From Pseudomonadota bacterium (GTDB taxonomy: Bacteria; Pseudomonadota; Gammaproteobacteria; Enterobacterales; Enterobacteriaceae), in assembly GCA_023454395.1 (NCBI GenBank), contig JAEYFY010000075.1, forward strand, positions 1-14,817: a stretch of DNA of 14,817 bases, written 5' to 3'. Within the stretch, counting starts at the first letter, position 1, and every line of letters starts with the position of its first letter. This document shows positions 5,880 to 14,258 of this stretch, one piece after another. Below the pieces are notes generated by a model. The model had not been told where the DNA came from. It saw only the letters and a program-made list of their open reading frames with translations, and did no database searches. A program made the position numbers and the translations under genes.

Positions 5880-7718
5880 CTACTGGTCTAATGCGGATAA
5901 AACCACTTTCTTAATATATTGATATCCAGCTTCAATTTGTTGTTCATCACAGACCTCAGTACTTTTTATAGTAAGCTGCAACAAATTTAAGTGTTTGATG
6001 GTTTCCCACTCATTGCTATCAAAACCACACTCAGAACAAAACTGCGCTGGTGCATCATCACTATTACGAGCGCAAAGCGTTAATAAACTTAAATCTTGTT
6101 TATGATGACTTTTTATAACCAAGTTTTCATAGATTGTTTTATTAAGATCATTTTGCGTTTCTAAGTCCTTATTTCCTTTCTTTACTATCGCAAAATTTAG
6201 TTTATTAAAGTCAGATGCAGATAAAATACGAATATAATAGCGCTCACCTTCTTTTTCGAAAGCTGCGGCTTGATTAAAAAACTGCTCAAGTTTGATACGC
6301 GTTTCCCATTGAATTTGTGCATATTTCCCATATCCAGATGAAGTAAAAGGATAGAGTTGATGCACACTCCACATAGACGCCACTGCTGGTGCAGATTGAA
6401 TACCATCAATTTCCGGAACATCATCTGCTTGCTCTGGGCATAATCTAGGGGGATTGGTTAAAAAACGACTAATACGCGCATCTTTAATACAGACTACACC
6501 CGTAGGATATGGTGAAAATCCAGCTTGAAACGGTTCAAAAGAGACTGAATCAGCGAGAGAAAGCTGTGTAATGCTTTCATATATTTCGGATGTTAATTCA
6601 AGTAATGGGGCTTCTTTCTTTAATTTTTCACACAAAATCTGATAAGGGATAATTTCATAATTATCATCAAGAAATAAGCTTTTCATATAACCAAATTGTG
6701 ATGCATCAATATGGATATAAAATGAATTGTTGTATTTTTCCTCACACTCTTTTCTTAGCTCAAAAAGTGGTTTTAACTTATCAACACAACCATAAGACGG
6801 TGCGCCTAATATTCCTATAACCCCAAGAATAGGCTCACCTTGTTCAATCAGGCGAAAAACAATACTGCGTGTTTTTTCAATATCGGTTTTAAATGTTTCA
6901 TCAATAGGCAATGCAATAAGGTTGTCATATCCCAACCCAAGTATATCCATTGCTTTTTTCCAAAATTCAAAACGGGAAACAGGAACAAGCAGTTTTCCTA
7001 AATGCATTGTTTTTGTCATGCCCGTTCCTCGGCATGTTAAATGACTTACATCATCAAAAATCCCGCGCTCATTGAGTTGTTCGCTTATGGCTAAAATATC
7101 TGTGACAGACATATTAAATAACTCAAAGGCTTTTTTATCTGCAACCAAATCTCGTGATTTTGGATGACGAGCAATCGCCATTGGCAATGTTTTTAAATTT
7201 CTAAGCGCCCATAATATTTCATAGCAAGCAAGAGTATGGCTTGTTGTGATATGACCAAATGCATCTTTTGATGAGAAACCGATTAATTTACAGAGATCAT
7301 CCGTAATTTTCTTTTCTTGTTCTTTTAGTAAGGGGGAATGATTATTAAAAACATTATCCGAGTTGTATGCTAATGCAGAAAGATAACCGAATTTCGCCAA
7401 TTGCATCACTTGTGAATGATGATGAGAAAAATAAGGTTCAATATCAGATTGATTATAATTATTTTGCTGTTTTAAAGTCTCTAAAATACTTTCATAAGCA
7501 TTATCTACTGCTTTTTTTTCAATAGCGTTACTTTTTATTTTAGCGTCTAAACTCTCGCTATTATTTCTTTTCATTTTATTTGCTTTAGGAAAAGAATACT
7601 CACTATTCATTAGTATTTTTGCCATCTCTCGATGATAACATGTAAGAGTATCAATGGTTCGGGTATGGTATACACGCTCTGCAGCACTCAGACAGGTTTG
7701 TTTGTGATTTGCCATCAT
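5880..7718 (-). CDS. Tyrosine-decarboxylase-like protein lacking the PLP lysine (probable pseudoenzyme)
   Basis: This 612-residue protein aligns along its length with bacterial group II PLP decarboxylases. It is closest to Enterococcus/Lactobacillus tyrosine decarboxylase (about 620 residues) as I remember that sequence. Shared landmarks are PYFSHHHSQVMQ near 95-106, GHIT...EILWALRNLKTLP (155-179), GKLLVP (241-246), DILGLG, HIDAS with the PLP-pyridine Asp D338, and SPYPTGVV. The lysine motif DPHK, however, reads EPFQ (395-398), so the Schiff-base lysine is Gln (codon 6525-6527). The HYSW motif reads FEFW, so the PLP-stacking His is Phe250. The STEEGAVD loop reads APSYGCVD. The frame is fully open, which argues against simple decay. 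No amino-acid antiporter is adjacent. Two ATGs overlap the start; AGGTG fits the second (7715) slightly better. Ordinary decarboxylase activity is unlikely. Confidence 0.75.
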   Translation of the reverse strand: MMANHKQTCLSAAERVYHTRTIDTLTCYHREMAKILMNSEYSFPKANKMKRNNSESLDAKIKSNAIEKKAVDNAYESILETLKQQNNYNQSDIEPYFSHHHSQVMQLAKFGYLSALAYNSDNVFNNHSPLLKEQEKKITDDLCKLIGFSSKDAFGHITTSHTLACYEILWALRNLKTLPMAIARHPKSRDLVADKKAFELFNMSVTDILAISEQLNERGIFDDVSHLTCRGTGMTKTMHLGKLLVPVSRFEFWKKAMDILGLGYDNLIALPIDETFKTDIEKTRSIVFRLIEQGEPILGVIGILGAPSYGCVDKLKPLFELRKECEEKYNNSFYIHIDASQFGYMKSLFLDDNYEIIPYQILCEKLKKEAPLLELTSEIYESITQLSLADSVSFEPFQAGFSPYPTGVVCIKDARISRFLTNPPRLCPEQADDVPEIDGIQSAPAVASMWSVHQLYPFTSSGYGKYAQIQWETRIKLEQFFNQAAAFEKEGERYYIRILSASDFNKLNFAIVKKGNKDLETQNDLNKTIYENLVIKSHHKQDLSLLTLCARNSDDAPAQFCSECGFDSNEWETIKHLNLLQLTIKSTEVCDEQQIEAGYQYIKKVVLSALDQ

Positions 7719-8186
7719 CGCACCTATATATAAATTTTTATTATCTGTTTTAATGAAATTTGTGTTTATTAATCGTCGATACTTAATCTTTATTCAAATG
7801 ATATACCACATGATGAGTAAGAATCTTCTTTATTTTATTGATATCAGTTAATATTTTTCTAATTTGATTTAAGCAAATGATATCTTAATGATAAATGATT
7901 TAGCTTTATTTGTTAGTTTCTTAAATTCACTATCAATTTTGATTTAAGTTATATTTCTGTAAATATGATATTATTTTTGCCAAGGTCAATACTTAAATCT
8001 ACCTTAATCAGAATCAATGAATATTTCTATCGCTTAACATCTATAAAAAAGAATAGATATTAAATTACTTATCTAAAATAAAAATTTATTTATTTAAATG
8101 TTATTCATTTTTCCTTCAATACATAAAAAACACATAAAATATTTAGTATGTATTTTTCGGAATATTCGCTTTTTAGAAAGGAAAAG
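7719..8186. other. AT-rich gene-free interval upstream of the decarboxylase-like gene
   Basis: About 470 bases with very high AT content and no ORF I can support. It holds the leader of the decarboxylase-like gene, two copies of TTTGATTTAAG about 75 bases apart (near 7863 and 7939), and an ATCTAT/ATAGAT hairpin near 8040. The composition is typical of H-NS-bound or acquired DNA in enterobacteria. That is inference only. No convincing -35/-10 pair stood out among many AT-rich candidates. Confidence 0.4.
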
Positions 8187-8187
8187 A

Positions 8188-8224
8188 AGTGCTTACCTCT
8201 TATATCAAATAAGTTTTAAGCACT
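8188..8224 (-). terminator. Terminator-like hairpin after the quinone oxidoreductase gene
   Basis: AGTGCTTA (8188-8195) pairs perfectly with TAAGCACT (8217-8224), and an inner CTTAT/ATAAG stem extends it. On the minus strand it is followed by TTCTTTTCCTTT, a T-rich tail. It begins 8 bases after the end of the quinone oxidoreductase gene. Confidence 0.6.
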
Positions 8225-8231
8225 CTTATTT

Positions 8232-9257
8232 TTACTCTTTTCCGTTATAAGATGGGATTTCAAGCATCACCTTACCAATTAAATCACCGGACTCCATTAA
8301 CTGATGTGCTTTCCCTACTTCTTTTAATGGAAAAATAGCATTAATAATTGGTTTAATTTTTCCTTCAGCAATAAGTGGCCACACTTGCTGTTTTAATTCT
8401 TGTGCTATTTGCGCCTTCTCTTCTATTGAGCGAGATCGCATCGTGGAACCAGTATGAATTAAACGCTTAATCATCATTGGCATCATATTTAAATTTTTAG
8501 GCATTCCTTTCATCATACCCACTTGTATAACGCGCCCAAACTTGCTGGCAACTTGATAATTTTTCTCTACGTAATCCCCACCAATAATATCAAGAATAAC
8601 ATCAACGCCTTTCCCTTCAGTTAATATAGGAATTTCTTTAGCAAAATCGGCTTGTTTGTAATTGATGACATAATCAGCGCCGAGCGCGCGAGCCACGGTA
8701 GCTTTTTCTTCAGAGCCAACCGTTGTATAAACTGTCGCACCGATTGTGTGAGCAAGCATGATGGCAGTTGATCCAATTCCCGATGTTCCGCCATGAATAA
8801 GAACAGATTCACCTTGTTTTAGTTTTCCTAACTGGAATAAATTAGCCCAAACAGTAAAGAAATTCTCAGGCAATGCTGCGGCTTCAATGTCCGTTAAATT
8901 CATTGACGGTAATGCGATATCTTCATGAGCAATGCAATATTGAGCGTAACCACCACCAGCAACTAAAGCACAGACTCTATCTCCCAATTGCCATTTAGTG
9001 CAGCCTTCCCCTAATGCGACAACCTCTCCAGCAACTTCAAGACCTGGGATAGGTGAGGCATCTGCTGGTGGCGGATAACTGCCTTGGCGTTGAAAAATAT
9101 CCGGGCGATTAACACCAGAAGCTGTAACTTTGATCAAAAGATAATGTGGAGGAAGTAACGGTATCGGTGATAGTTGGGGTTGTAACTTATCTATACCACC
9201 TGGCTCTGTAATGGCAATTTCTAACATTTCCGCAGGTAAAACAGTTGTTTTCATCAT
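8232..9257 (-). CDS. NAD(P)H:quinone oxidoreductase, zinc-independent MDR family (PIG3 type)
   Basis: This 341-residue protein is a medium-chain dehydrogenase/reductase. It has the N-terminal GroES-like domain (VTASGVNRPDIFQRQGSYPPP, 44-64; PIPGLEVAGEV, 69-79; GDRVCALVAGGGYAQY, 92-107) and a Rossmann domain with VLIHGGTSGIG (152-162). The zinc-binding Cys/His set of alcohol dehydrogenases is absent. NRPDIFQRQG and the sequence after the Rossmann motif are typical of the PIG3/TP53I3 quinone oxidoreductases, cytosolic enzymes that reduce quinones with NAD(P)H. The gene stands alone between its own terminator and a 128-base gap. The start is double: GGGAG is only 3 bases from the first ATG (9257) but 6 from the second (9254), so translation probably begins at the second. 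Confidence 0.85.
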   Translation of the reverse strand: MMKTTVLPAEMLEIAITEPGGIDKLQPQLSPIPLLPPHYLLIKVTASGVNRPDIFQRQGSYPPPADASPIPGLEVAGEVVALGEGCTKWQLGDRVCALVAGGGYAQYCIAHEDIALPSMNLTDIEAAALPENFFTVWANLFQLGKLKQGESVLIHGGTSGIGSTAIMLAHTIGATVYTTVGSEEKATVARALGADYVINYKQADFAKEIPILTEGKGVDVILDIIGGDYVEKNYQVASKFGRVIQVGMMKGMPKNLNMMPMMIKRLIHTGSTMRSRSIEEKAQIAQELKQQVWPLIAEGKIKPIINAIFPLKEVGKAHQLMESGDLIGKVMLEIPSYNGKE

Positions 9258-9385
9258 ATACTCCCATTTTATTTGGTCACTCTCGGAATTTAATGATAAA
9301 TAAATAAAATCAACATCCTATCTCTTTTTTTTATAAGGATGAGAGTTTATTAAACAATAAATAACTTAAGTGTAATTGAGAGAGA

Positions 9386-10270
9386 TTATAACCAACCTTG
9401 CTTCTGATGTTGTATGCAAATCGGGCACAATTTTGCTTCTGGACTCCAAGATAAGAAGGCTAAACGGCATTTTTCACAGTGGGCATCATAATAATGGTAA
9501 TGTGTTGGTTCGTTATTTTTAGCAACGTGTTTATTAACATGAATAGATTTAGGAAAACAAACCACTTCACAACTCATACAACCAGTACAACGCTTTTCAT
9601 CAAGCATGAATATATTATTTTCAAGTTTAATCGCACCTTCATCACACACTTTGGCGCAGGCAGAGCAAAGAATACAACTGTCTTTGTCTAACTGAATTTG
9701 AAACCAACTATCTTCAGGATAAAGTTGTTTTCTTGCATTTAATCCTGTTCTTACTTGATTTTTATTGAGTGGCTTTTCATCTAGTTTTTGACGAAAAAGC
9801 ATAAAGCGACGCCCACTATCAATATCCGTAGGTTCAGTGATTATTAATTGCCAAATAGGCTCTTGTAATGTTTTTAATTGAAGATTTAAGTTTGCTAAAA
9901 CAGGAAGCCATTTATCCACTAAAGGTTGCGCTATCTTCATTCCTCTAATTTGATATTGGCGGTGCCACACTAATAATTCTTCTGTGCTTGCTAACGGTTC
10001 ATCATGATTAACAACAAGGTAATTATCTTGGTGTGTTCTTTCGTGTGGCGCGATATTTTCTATCGCGTCAACGGGACAAGTAAATAGACAATTACCACAT
10101 TGAAAACAGCGTTCATTGTCTATTTTTACATCTAAGTGAGCAAAAGTGATAGCGCCCACAGGGCAAACTTTGGAGCAACTATCACATAGGCTTTGTTTGA
10201 GGCGTTTTCTAACACATTTATCATTAATAATTGGTTCAGGAGGAAGCTCCACCTTAATAAAACGCCTCAT
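9386..10270 (-). CDS. Polyferredoxin with C-terminal zinc ribbon, fourth gene of the dms-type operon
   Basis: This 294-residue protein has no signal peptide or membrane segment. Cys sets, in order, are C19/C29/C32/C36, with an unusual 9-residue gap after the first Cys; C55/C58/C61/C65P, a classical 4Fe-4S motif; C199/C202/C205/C209; and C228/C231/C234/C238. The layout suggests two ferredoxin-like pairs, with cross-ligation normal in such folds, so up to four 4Fe-4S clusters. C265xxC268 and C282xxC285 form a zinc-ribbon-like tail. Residues 80-190 contain no Cys and match nothing I know. The gene follows the DmsC-like gene by 14 bases with GGAG upstream, so it is in the same operon. A role in electron transfer to, or maturation of, the reductase is inference. 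E. coli dms operons lack such a gene. Confidence 0.8.
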   Translation of the reverse strand: MRRFIKVELPPEPIINDKCVRKRLKQSLCDSCSKVCPVGAITFAHLDVKIDNERCFQCGNCLFTCPVDAIENIAPHERTHQDNYLVVNHDEPLASTEELLVWHRQYQIRGMKIAQPLVDKWLPVLANLNLQLKTLQEPIWQLIITEPTDIDSGRRFMLFRQKLDEKPLNKNQVRTGLNARKQLYPEDSWFQIQLDKDSCILCSACAKVCDEGAIKLENNIFMLDEKRCTGCMSCEVVCFPKSIHVNKHVAKNNEPTHYHYYDAHCEKCRLAFLSWSPEAKLCPICIQHQKQGWL

Positions 10271-10284
10271 ACATCACTACTCCA

Positions 10285-11157
10285 CTACTTAACAATAAAG
10301 AATGCAAAACGATTAAGAATTTCTGCAATCAGTATTATTGCGCTACTTGCTAACACCATACGCAATCCTGAAGTAAATACAGCATTACGATATTTCCATA
10401 CACTGTATCCCATCATTAAAATACCAAGAACTGACATAAGCCATGCAGATATTCTTAATCCGAATGTTTCATTATACGCAATGATAGGCGTATGAGGGAA
10501 CGTTATTGCATCATTTGTTGAAATGACTGCTGACATCCATTCCAAATAGAACGGCTGTACAGCCATACGTAATGTTACAGCAAGAAAAACAACCACTAAT
10601 GCACTTATTACAATCCTTTTTGCTAACTCATCATTCACAAATGCTTTAACACGAAATGCCGTTATTGATAGTGCAATAACCGAGCCAGCTGCAAATAATG
10701 CCCCTATAAACATAAAATAGGTATTTGCGTGCATCCATGTCAGCATTGAGGTGTTGTAATACAGTGATGCCATACAGAATATATCGATGATGCCAAGCAA
10801 ACCAATAATTGCCAGTATGGTTTTATTCATATGCCCTTTTATCAAAACAACTAAGGTATAAAGGCATAATGCACCAAGATAAACTGCAGCAAATATGATT
10901 TCACGACTTAGCCATGATGAAGATATATGGCGTAATGCATGAAAAGCATTCCATGGGTATCCCATGTGTAATGTTGAAGCTAATAATCCCAAGCAACCTA
11001 AAATAGCACCCGTTAATAATACAGGACGCATAGCAACGGTTGCTCTTTGATTACCAATTGTTTTTTCTAACCAGTAAAAATAAAGTGCGGTGAAAATAGT
11101 CACACCCACAGAACTTTGGACGAATAAAGTAAAGGTAACTAATGGCCATTCACTCAT
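10285..11157 (-). CDS. DMSO-reductase-type membrane anchor subunit, DmsC-like
   Basis: This 290-residue protein is an eight-helix membrane protein of the DmsC family. It starts MSEWPLVTFTLFVQ, very like HEWPLMIFTVFGQ in E. coli DmsC as I recall it. It keeps the LLASTLHMGYPWNAFHAL segment, whose His corresponds to the quinol-site residue studied in DmsC (LHLG). DmsC oxidises menaquinol and anchors the A and B subunits in the inner membrane. The start codon overlaps the stop of the upstream DmsB-like gene (ATGA). The stop is TAG. Confidence 0.85.
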   Translation of the reverse strand: MSEWPLVTFTLFVQSSVGVTIFTALYFYWLEKTIGNQRATVAMRPVLLTGAILGCLGLLASTLHMGYPWNAFHALRHISSSWLSREIIFAAVYLGALCLYTLVVLIKGHMNKTILAIIGLLGIIDIFCMASLYYNTSMLTWMHANTYFMFIGALFAAGSVIALSITAFRVKAFVNDELAKRIVISALVVVFLAVTLRMAVQPFYLEWMSAVISTNDAITFPHTPIIAYNETFGLRISAWLMSVLGILMMGYSVWKYRNAVFTSGLRMVLASSAIILIAEILNRFAFFIVK

Positions 11158-11783
11158 GCTTGAACTCCTCCCTTTTTCGTCGCACCCATATGAGGTTTGA
11201 TAACTAAATTCGGGTTTGTCATCGTAAAATCAGGCAATCCTTGAACTTGGTTTAAATGCCCATATTTCGCCCTGAGATCTTTAATTTTGCCAAACTTAAT
11301 CGCATTTAGTGGACAGGTATCAACACAAATTGGATTTTTGCCTTCTGCTAACAAATCGATACAAAAATCGCATTTTGACATCTGCCCAGTTTCTTCATTC
11401 ATTTGTGGTGCGCCGTAAGGGCATGACCAAGCGCAGTAACCACAACCTACGCATTTAGAGGTATCAACACGGACAATACCATCACCTTCACGCTTATGCA
11501 TTGCAGTAGTCGGGCAGTTTTTCACACAAACAGGTGAATCGCAGTGGTTACAAGATAGGGTTAATGTATAAGCAAAAACATTATTAACGAAACCTCCTTG
11601 TCCTGTGGGTGCAAAACCGCCACCTTTTACTTCATAAATACGGCGAAAACGACGTCCTACTTCTAAATTATTTTTGTCTTTGCATGCCACTTGGCAAGCT
11701 TTACAACCAGAGCAACGAGAGGAATCAATAAAGAAACCGAGCTGTTCATCACTCACTGGTGCATATTCTTTAAAGTCACTCAT
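11154..11783 (-). CDS. DMSO-reductase-type iron-sulfur subunit, DmsB-like
   Basis: This 209-residue protein carries four 4Fe-4S motifs: C24xxC27xxC30xxxC34; C78xxC81x4C86xxxC90P; C111xxC114xxC117xxxC121P; and C138xxC141 with C153 and C157P. This is the standard arrangement of DmsB/NrfC-type electron-transfer subunits, which pass electrons from the membrane subunit to the molybdenum subunit. Length and motif spacing are normal for DmsB. It overlaps its neighbours by 4 bp on both sides (ATGA at each junction), so the three subunits are translationally coupled and probably made in fixed proportion. It has no signal peptide, as expected for a subunit carried across by the twin-arginine signal of the catalytic partner. 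Confidence 0.9.
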   Translation of the reverse strand: MSDFKEYAPVSDEQLGFFIDSSRCSGCKACQVACKDKNNLEVGRRFRRIYEVKGGGFAPTGQGGFVNNVFAYTLTLSCNHCDSPVCVKNCPTTAMHKREGDGIVRVDTSKCVGCGYCAWSCPYGAPQMNEETGQMSKCDFCIDLLAEGKNPICVDTCPLNAIKFGKIKDLRAKYGHLNQVQGLPDFTMTNPNLVIKPHMGATKKGGVQA

Positions 11784-14170
11784 GCTTTGGTTACCTCAAC
11801 TAAAACGGTTAAATGCGAGTTACCATGTGCTAATGGTGTCATTCGTGTTGATGTTAAAACATTAGGGCATCCACCATGATCAACGCCATTTTCATCAGGC
11901 GTCCACCATGCGCCTGCTTGCAATCCAACCACACCAGGAATAATGCGTTGTGTCACTAATGCAGGGATTTGAGTTATTCCTCTGTCGTTATAGACACGCA
12001 CCATATCACCATTTTTGATACCTCTATTTTCAGCATCAATTGGGTTTATCCATACTTCTTGACGTTGTACTTCTTGTAACCACGGATTGGCATATTGTGT
12101 TGAATTCGCCCGATTTTTTCCTTTCCAAGTTAGCATTTGTAATGGATACGTTGCTGTTAATTTATCTTCAGGACCTTCAATCGCTGGAACATAATGAGAT
12201 AAAGCAGGAATATCCTGATCATTCATGTCATAAAGGCGCTTAGAGAAAATCTCAATTTTTCCTGATGGTGTTGGGAATGGGTTACTCGCAAAATCATTGA
12301 TGTTTTCTTCAAAGGCAACGAAAGGCTCATCTTTGAAAAGATAACGACGTGTTTTTACCAACTCGTCAAAATTAGGGAAGTCAGGTCTATCTTGAAAACG
12401 CGCTTTATTGGTATCAACAAGATGAGCAATCCACTCTTTTTCACTTCGGCCTTCAGTAAATGCCTCTTTTACGCCCATTTTTTCTGCTACGTCTGTTATC
12501 CACTCATAGTCAGAGCGACGCTCAAAAGCCGGCTCTACCACTTTTTCGGACAGAAGAAAATAGTTACCCGTACCCCATGTATTACCAATGTTCCAACGCT
12601 CTAGAAAACTGGTTTCAGGTAAAACAAGATCGGCATATCTTGCAGATGGAGAGAGATATAAGTCACTAGCAACAATAAATTCAACTTTTGAATCATCTGC
12701 TAATAATTTAGCCGCTGCATTTACATCTGGGTTCTGGTTAACTAAATAGTTGCCGGCTAAAGAAAATATCATTTTGATATTAGTATCGAGTTTATCAACA
12801 CCTAAAAGACCATCTTCAACACGTATTTGGCTTGCATCATCAACTGCTTGCATCCAGTTCATAATGGAAATTTGGGCTTTAATTGGATTCTTTCCAACAT
12901 TAGGGCCACGCAGAGATTGACGATTACCAATACCACCATAACCAGCCGCCCATGCCCCTTTTTTACCTACATTTCCGGTGATCGCGGCCAATAATGTCGA
13001 ACCTCGAGCGCTACGCTCACCACAAATATGGCGTTGAGGTCCCCAGCCTTGAATAAGAGCCGCGGGTTTTGTCATGGCATATTCGCGTGCGAGTTGACGA
13101 ATAGTATTTGCGGGCACTCGAGTGATTTTTTCTGCCCATTCAGGCGTTTTTTCTATTCCATCTTTTTGACCTGTTAAATAAGCAACCAAGGACTCATTAG
13201 CAGGAACACCTTCAGGCATATGCTCTTCATCAAAACCAATGACATATTTATCAATAAAAGGTTTGTCATGAAGATTTTCGGTGACAATGACATACATCAT
13301 TGCATCCATTAAGGCATTATCTGTTGTCGGTAAAAGAGGAACCCATTGATCAGCAAGAGACTGTGCCGTATCTGAATAACGAGGATCGACCACAATAAAC
13401 TTAGTACCTTTATTTTTCATTTTCTGAAAATAATGGTTTGTGTGACCAAAAATAGTTTCATTGGGGTTATGACCCCATAAAATCACGAGTGGTGTATCTT
13501 CAAGTGTATCGAGTGAACTGCCTGTTTTAGATATGCCGTAAGTATAAGGGGTCACTTTGACCGTATTCCCTAAACTAACAGAATGATAATAAGGTAAGTA
13601 TCCACCAGTTAAATTGAAGAGTTTCTTCATCATGGTATCACCAGAGAAGATCCCCCCTGTTACAGCGGTATTGACGGTTAAAAAGCGACTTGCTGCACCA
13701 TGTTTTTCAGTTAAACGCGTAATATTTTCTGCAATAAGTGTTGTCGCTTCATCCCATGAAATACGTTCAAATTTACCCTCACCACGTTTGCCCACACGTT
13801 TCATTGGGTATTTTAGTCTGTCAGCATGATAAGAAAATTTACGATAACCTCTGCCACGCACGCACGCTCTCATAATAGGCATCGTTTCATCTAATTCATT
13901 ATCAGGTCTTGTTGTGATCCGAGTGACAATTCCTTCTTTAATATTGGCTCGTATATCACACTTTCCACCGCAGTCAAAAGTACTACATGTCGTTACAACG
14001 GTAGCTGGGTTTCCTTCCATTTTTGCAATTGGCAAACTTTTATCTGCATTAGCTTGTGCATTTCGTGCGAAAAATGGCACAGTAACTAATGCAGCACTCG
14101 TTTGAACAAAGTGGCGACGACTTAGCGACATCTCCCCTCTATTTTTTTCACTTTTTTCTATTTTTTTCAT
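11780..14170 (-). CDS. Molybdopterin oxidoreductase catalytic subunit, DmsA-like, Tat-exported
   Basis: The protein is 796 residues from the ATG at 14170. A twin-arginine signal (SRRHFVQ at 17-23, then a hydrophobic stretch to NAQA) directs export with bound cofactor. A 4Fe-4S motif C62-x4-C67-x3-C71 with C103 in RACVRGRG follows. DmsA-like blocks are RLKYPMKRVGKRGEGKFERIS, GWGPQRH, ITGNVG and INPIDAENRGIKNGDMVRV. The Mo ligand should be a serine, S199 in HSVSLGN, aligned to the DmsA serine. It probably reduces S- or N-oxides such as DMSO or TMAO; the true substrate is not settled. An upstream TTG (14194) is in frame but would leave about 8 bases of leader from the predicted start point. An internal ATG (14131) has its GAGGGGAG directly abutting. 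The ATG at 14170 is therefore preferred. Confidence 0.85.
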   Translation of the reverse strand: MKKIEKSEKNRGEMSLSRRHFVQTSAALVTVPFFARNAQANADKSLPIAKMEGNPATVVTTCSTFDCGGKCDIRANIKEGIVTRITTRPDNELDETMPIMRACVRGRGYRKFSYHADRLKYPMKRVGKRGEGKFERISWDEATTLIAENITRLTEKHGAASRFLTVNTAVTGGIFSGDTMMKKLFNLTGGYLPYYHSVSLGNTVKVTPYTYGISKTGSSLDTLEDTPLVILWGHNPNETIFGHTNHYFQKMKNKGTKFIVVDPRYSDTAQSLADQWVPLLPTTDNALMDAMMYVIVTENLHDKPFIDKYVIGFDEEHMPEGVPANESLVAYLTGQKDGIEKTPEWAEKITRVPANTIRQLAREYAMTKPAALIQGWGPQRHICGERSARGSTLLAAITGNVGKKGAWAAGYGGIGNRQSLRGPNVGKNPIKAQISIMNWMQAVDDASQIRVEDGLLGVDKLDTNIKMIFSLAGNYLVNQNPDVNAAAKLLADDSKVEFIVASDLYLSPSARYADLVLPETSFLERWNIGNTWGTGNYFLLSEKVVEPAFERRSDYEWITDVAEKMGVKEAFTEGRSEKEWIAHLVDTNKARFQDRPDFPNFDELVKTRRYLFKDEPFVAFEENINDFASNPFPTPSGKIEIFSKRLYDMNDQDIPALSHYVPAIEGPEDKLTATYPLQMLTWKGKNRANSTQYANPWLQEVQRQEVWINPIDAENRGIKNGDMVRVYNDRGITQIPALVTQRIIPGVVGLQAGAWWTPDENGVDHGGCPNVLTSTRMTPLAHGNSHLTVLVEVTKA

Positions 14171-14209
14171 TATCTTATCATTCTCACATAACAACGCTCA
14201 TCAGTGAAA

Positions 14210-14250
14210 ATGATAGGATATAGTGGTAAACCCTCATTGATGTATATCAA
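14210..14250 (-). promoter_or_regulatory. FNR-activated promoter of the dms-type operon
   Basis: TTGATGTATATCAA (14237-14250) is a perfect match to the FNR consensus TTGAT-N4-ATCAA. On the minus strand a -10 TATCAT (14215-14210) lies 21 bases downstream, placing the FNR box centre at about -41 relative to a start near 14203. This is the class II activator position, so the operon should be induced without oxygen. An 8-bp inverted repeat surrounds the box: TAGTGGTA at 14221-14228 and TACCACTA at 14251-14258. Confidence 0.8.
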
Positions 14251-14258
14251 TACCACTA

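Noticed and set aside
7812..7853. 13-codon ORF (MMSKNLLYFIDIS) on the plus strand
   Set aside because: No ribosome site and expected by chance in AT-rich DNA.
9314..9341. CATCCT/AGGATG inverted repeat with a T-run in the loop, between the quinone oxidoreductase and the dms-type operon
   Set aside because: The stem is only 6 bp and the T-run is inside the loop rather than after the stem, so it is not a credible terminator.
14171..14194. TTG start at 14194 adding 8 residues to the DmsA-like protein
   Set aside because: It would lie about 9 bases from the predicted transcription start, lacks a ribosome site, and is not needed for the twin-arginine signal.
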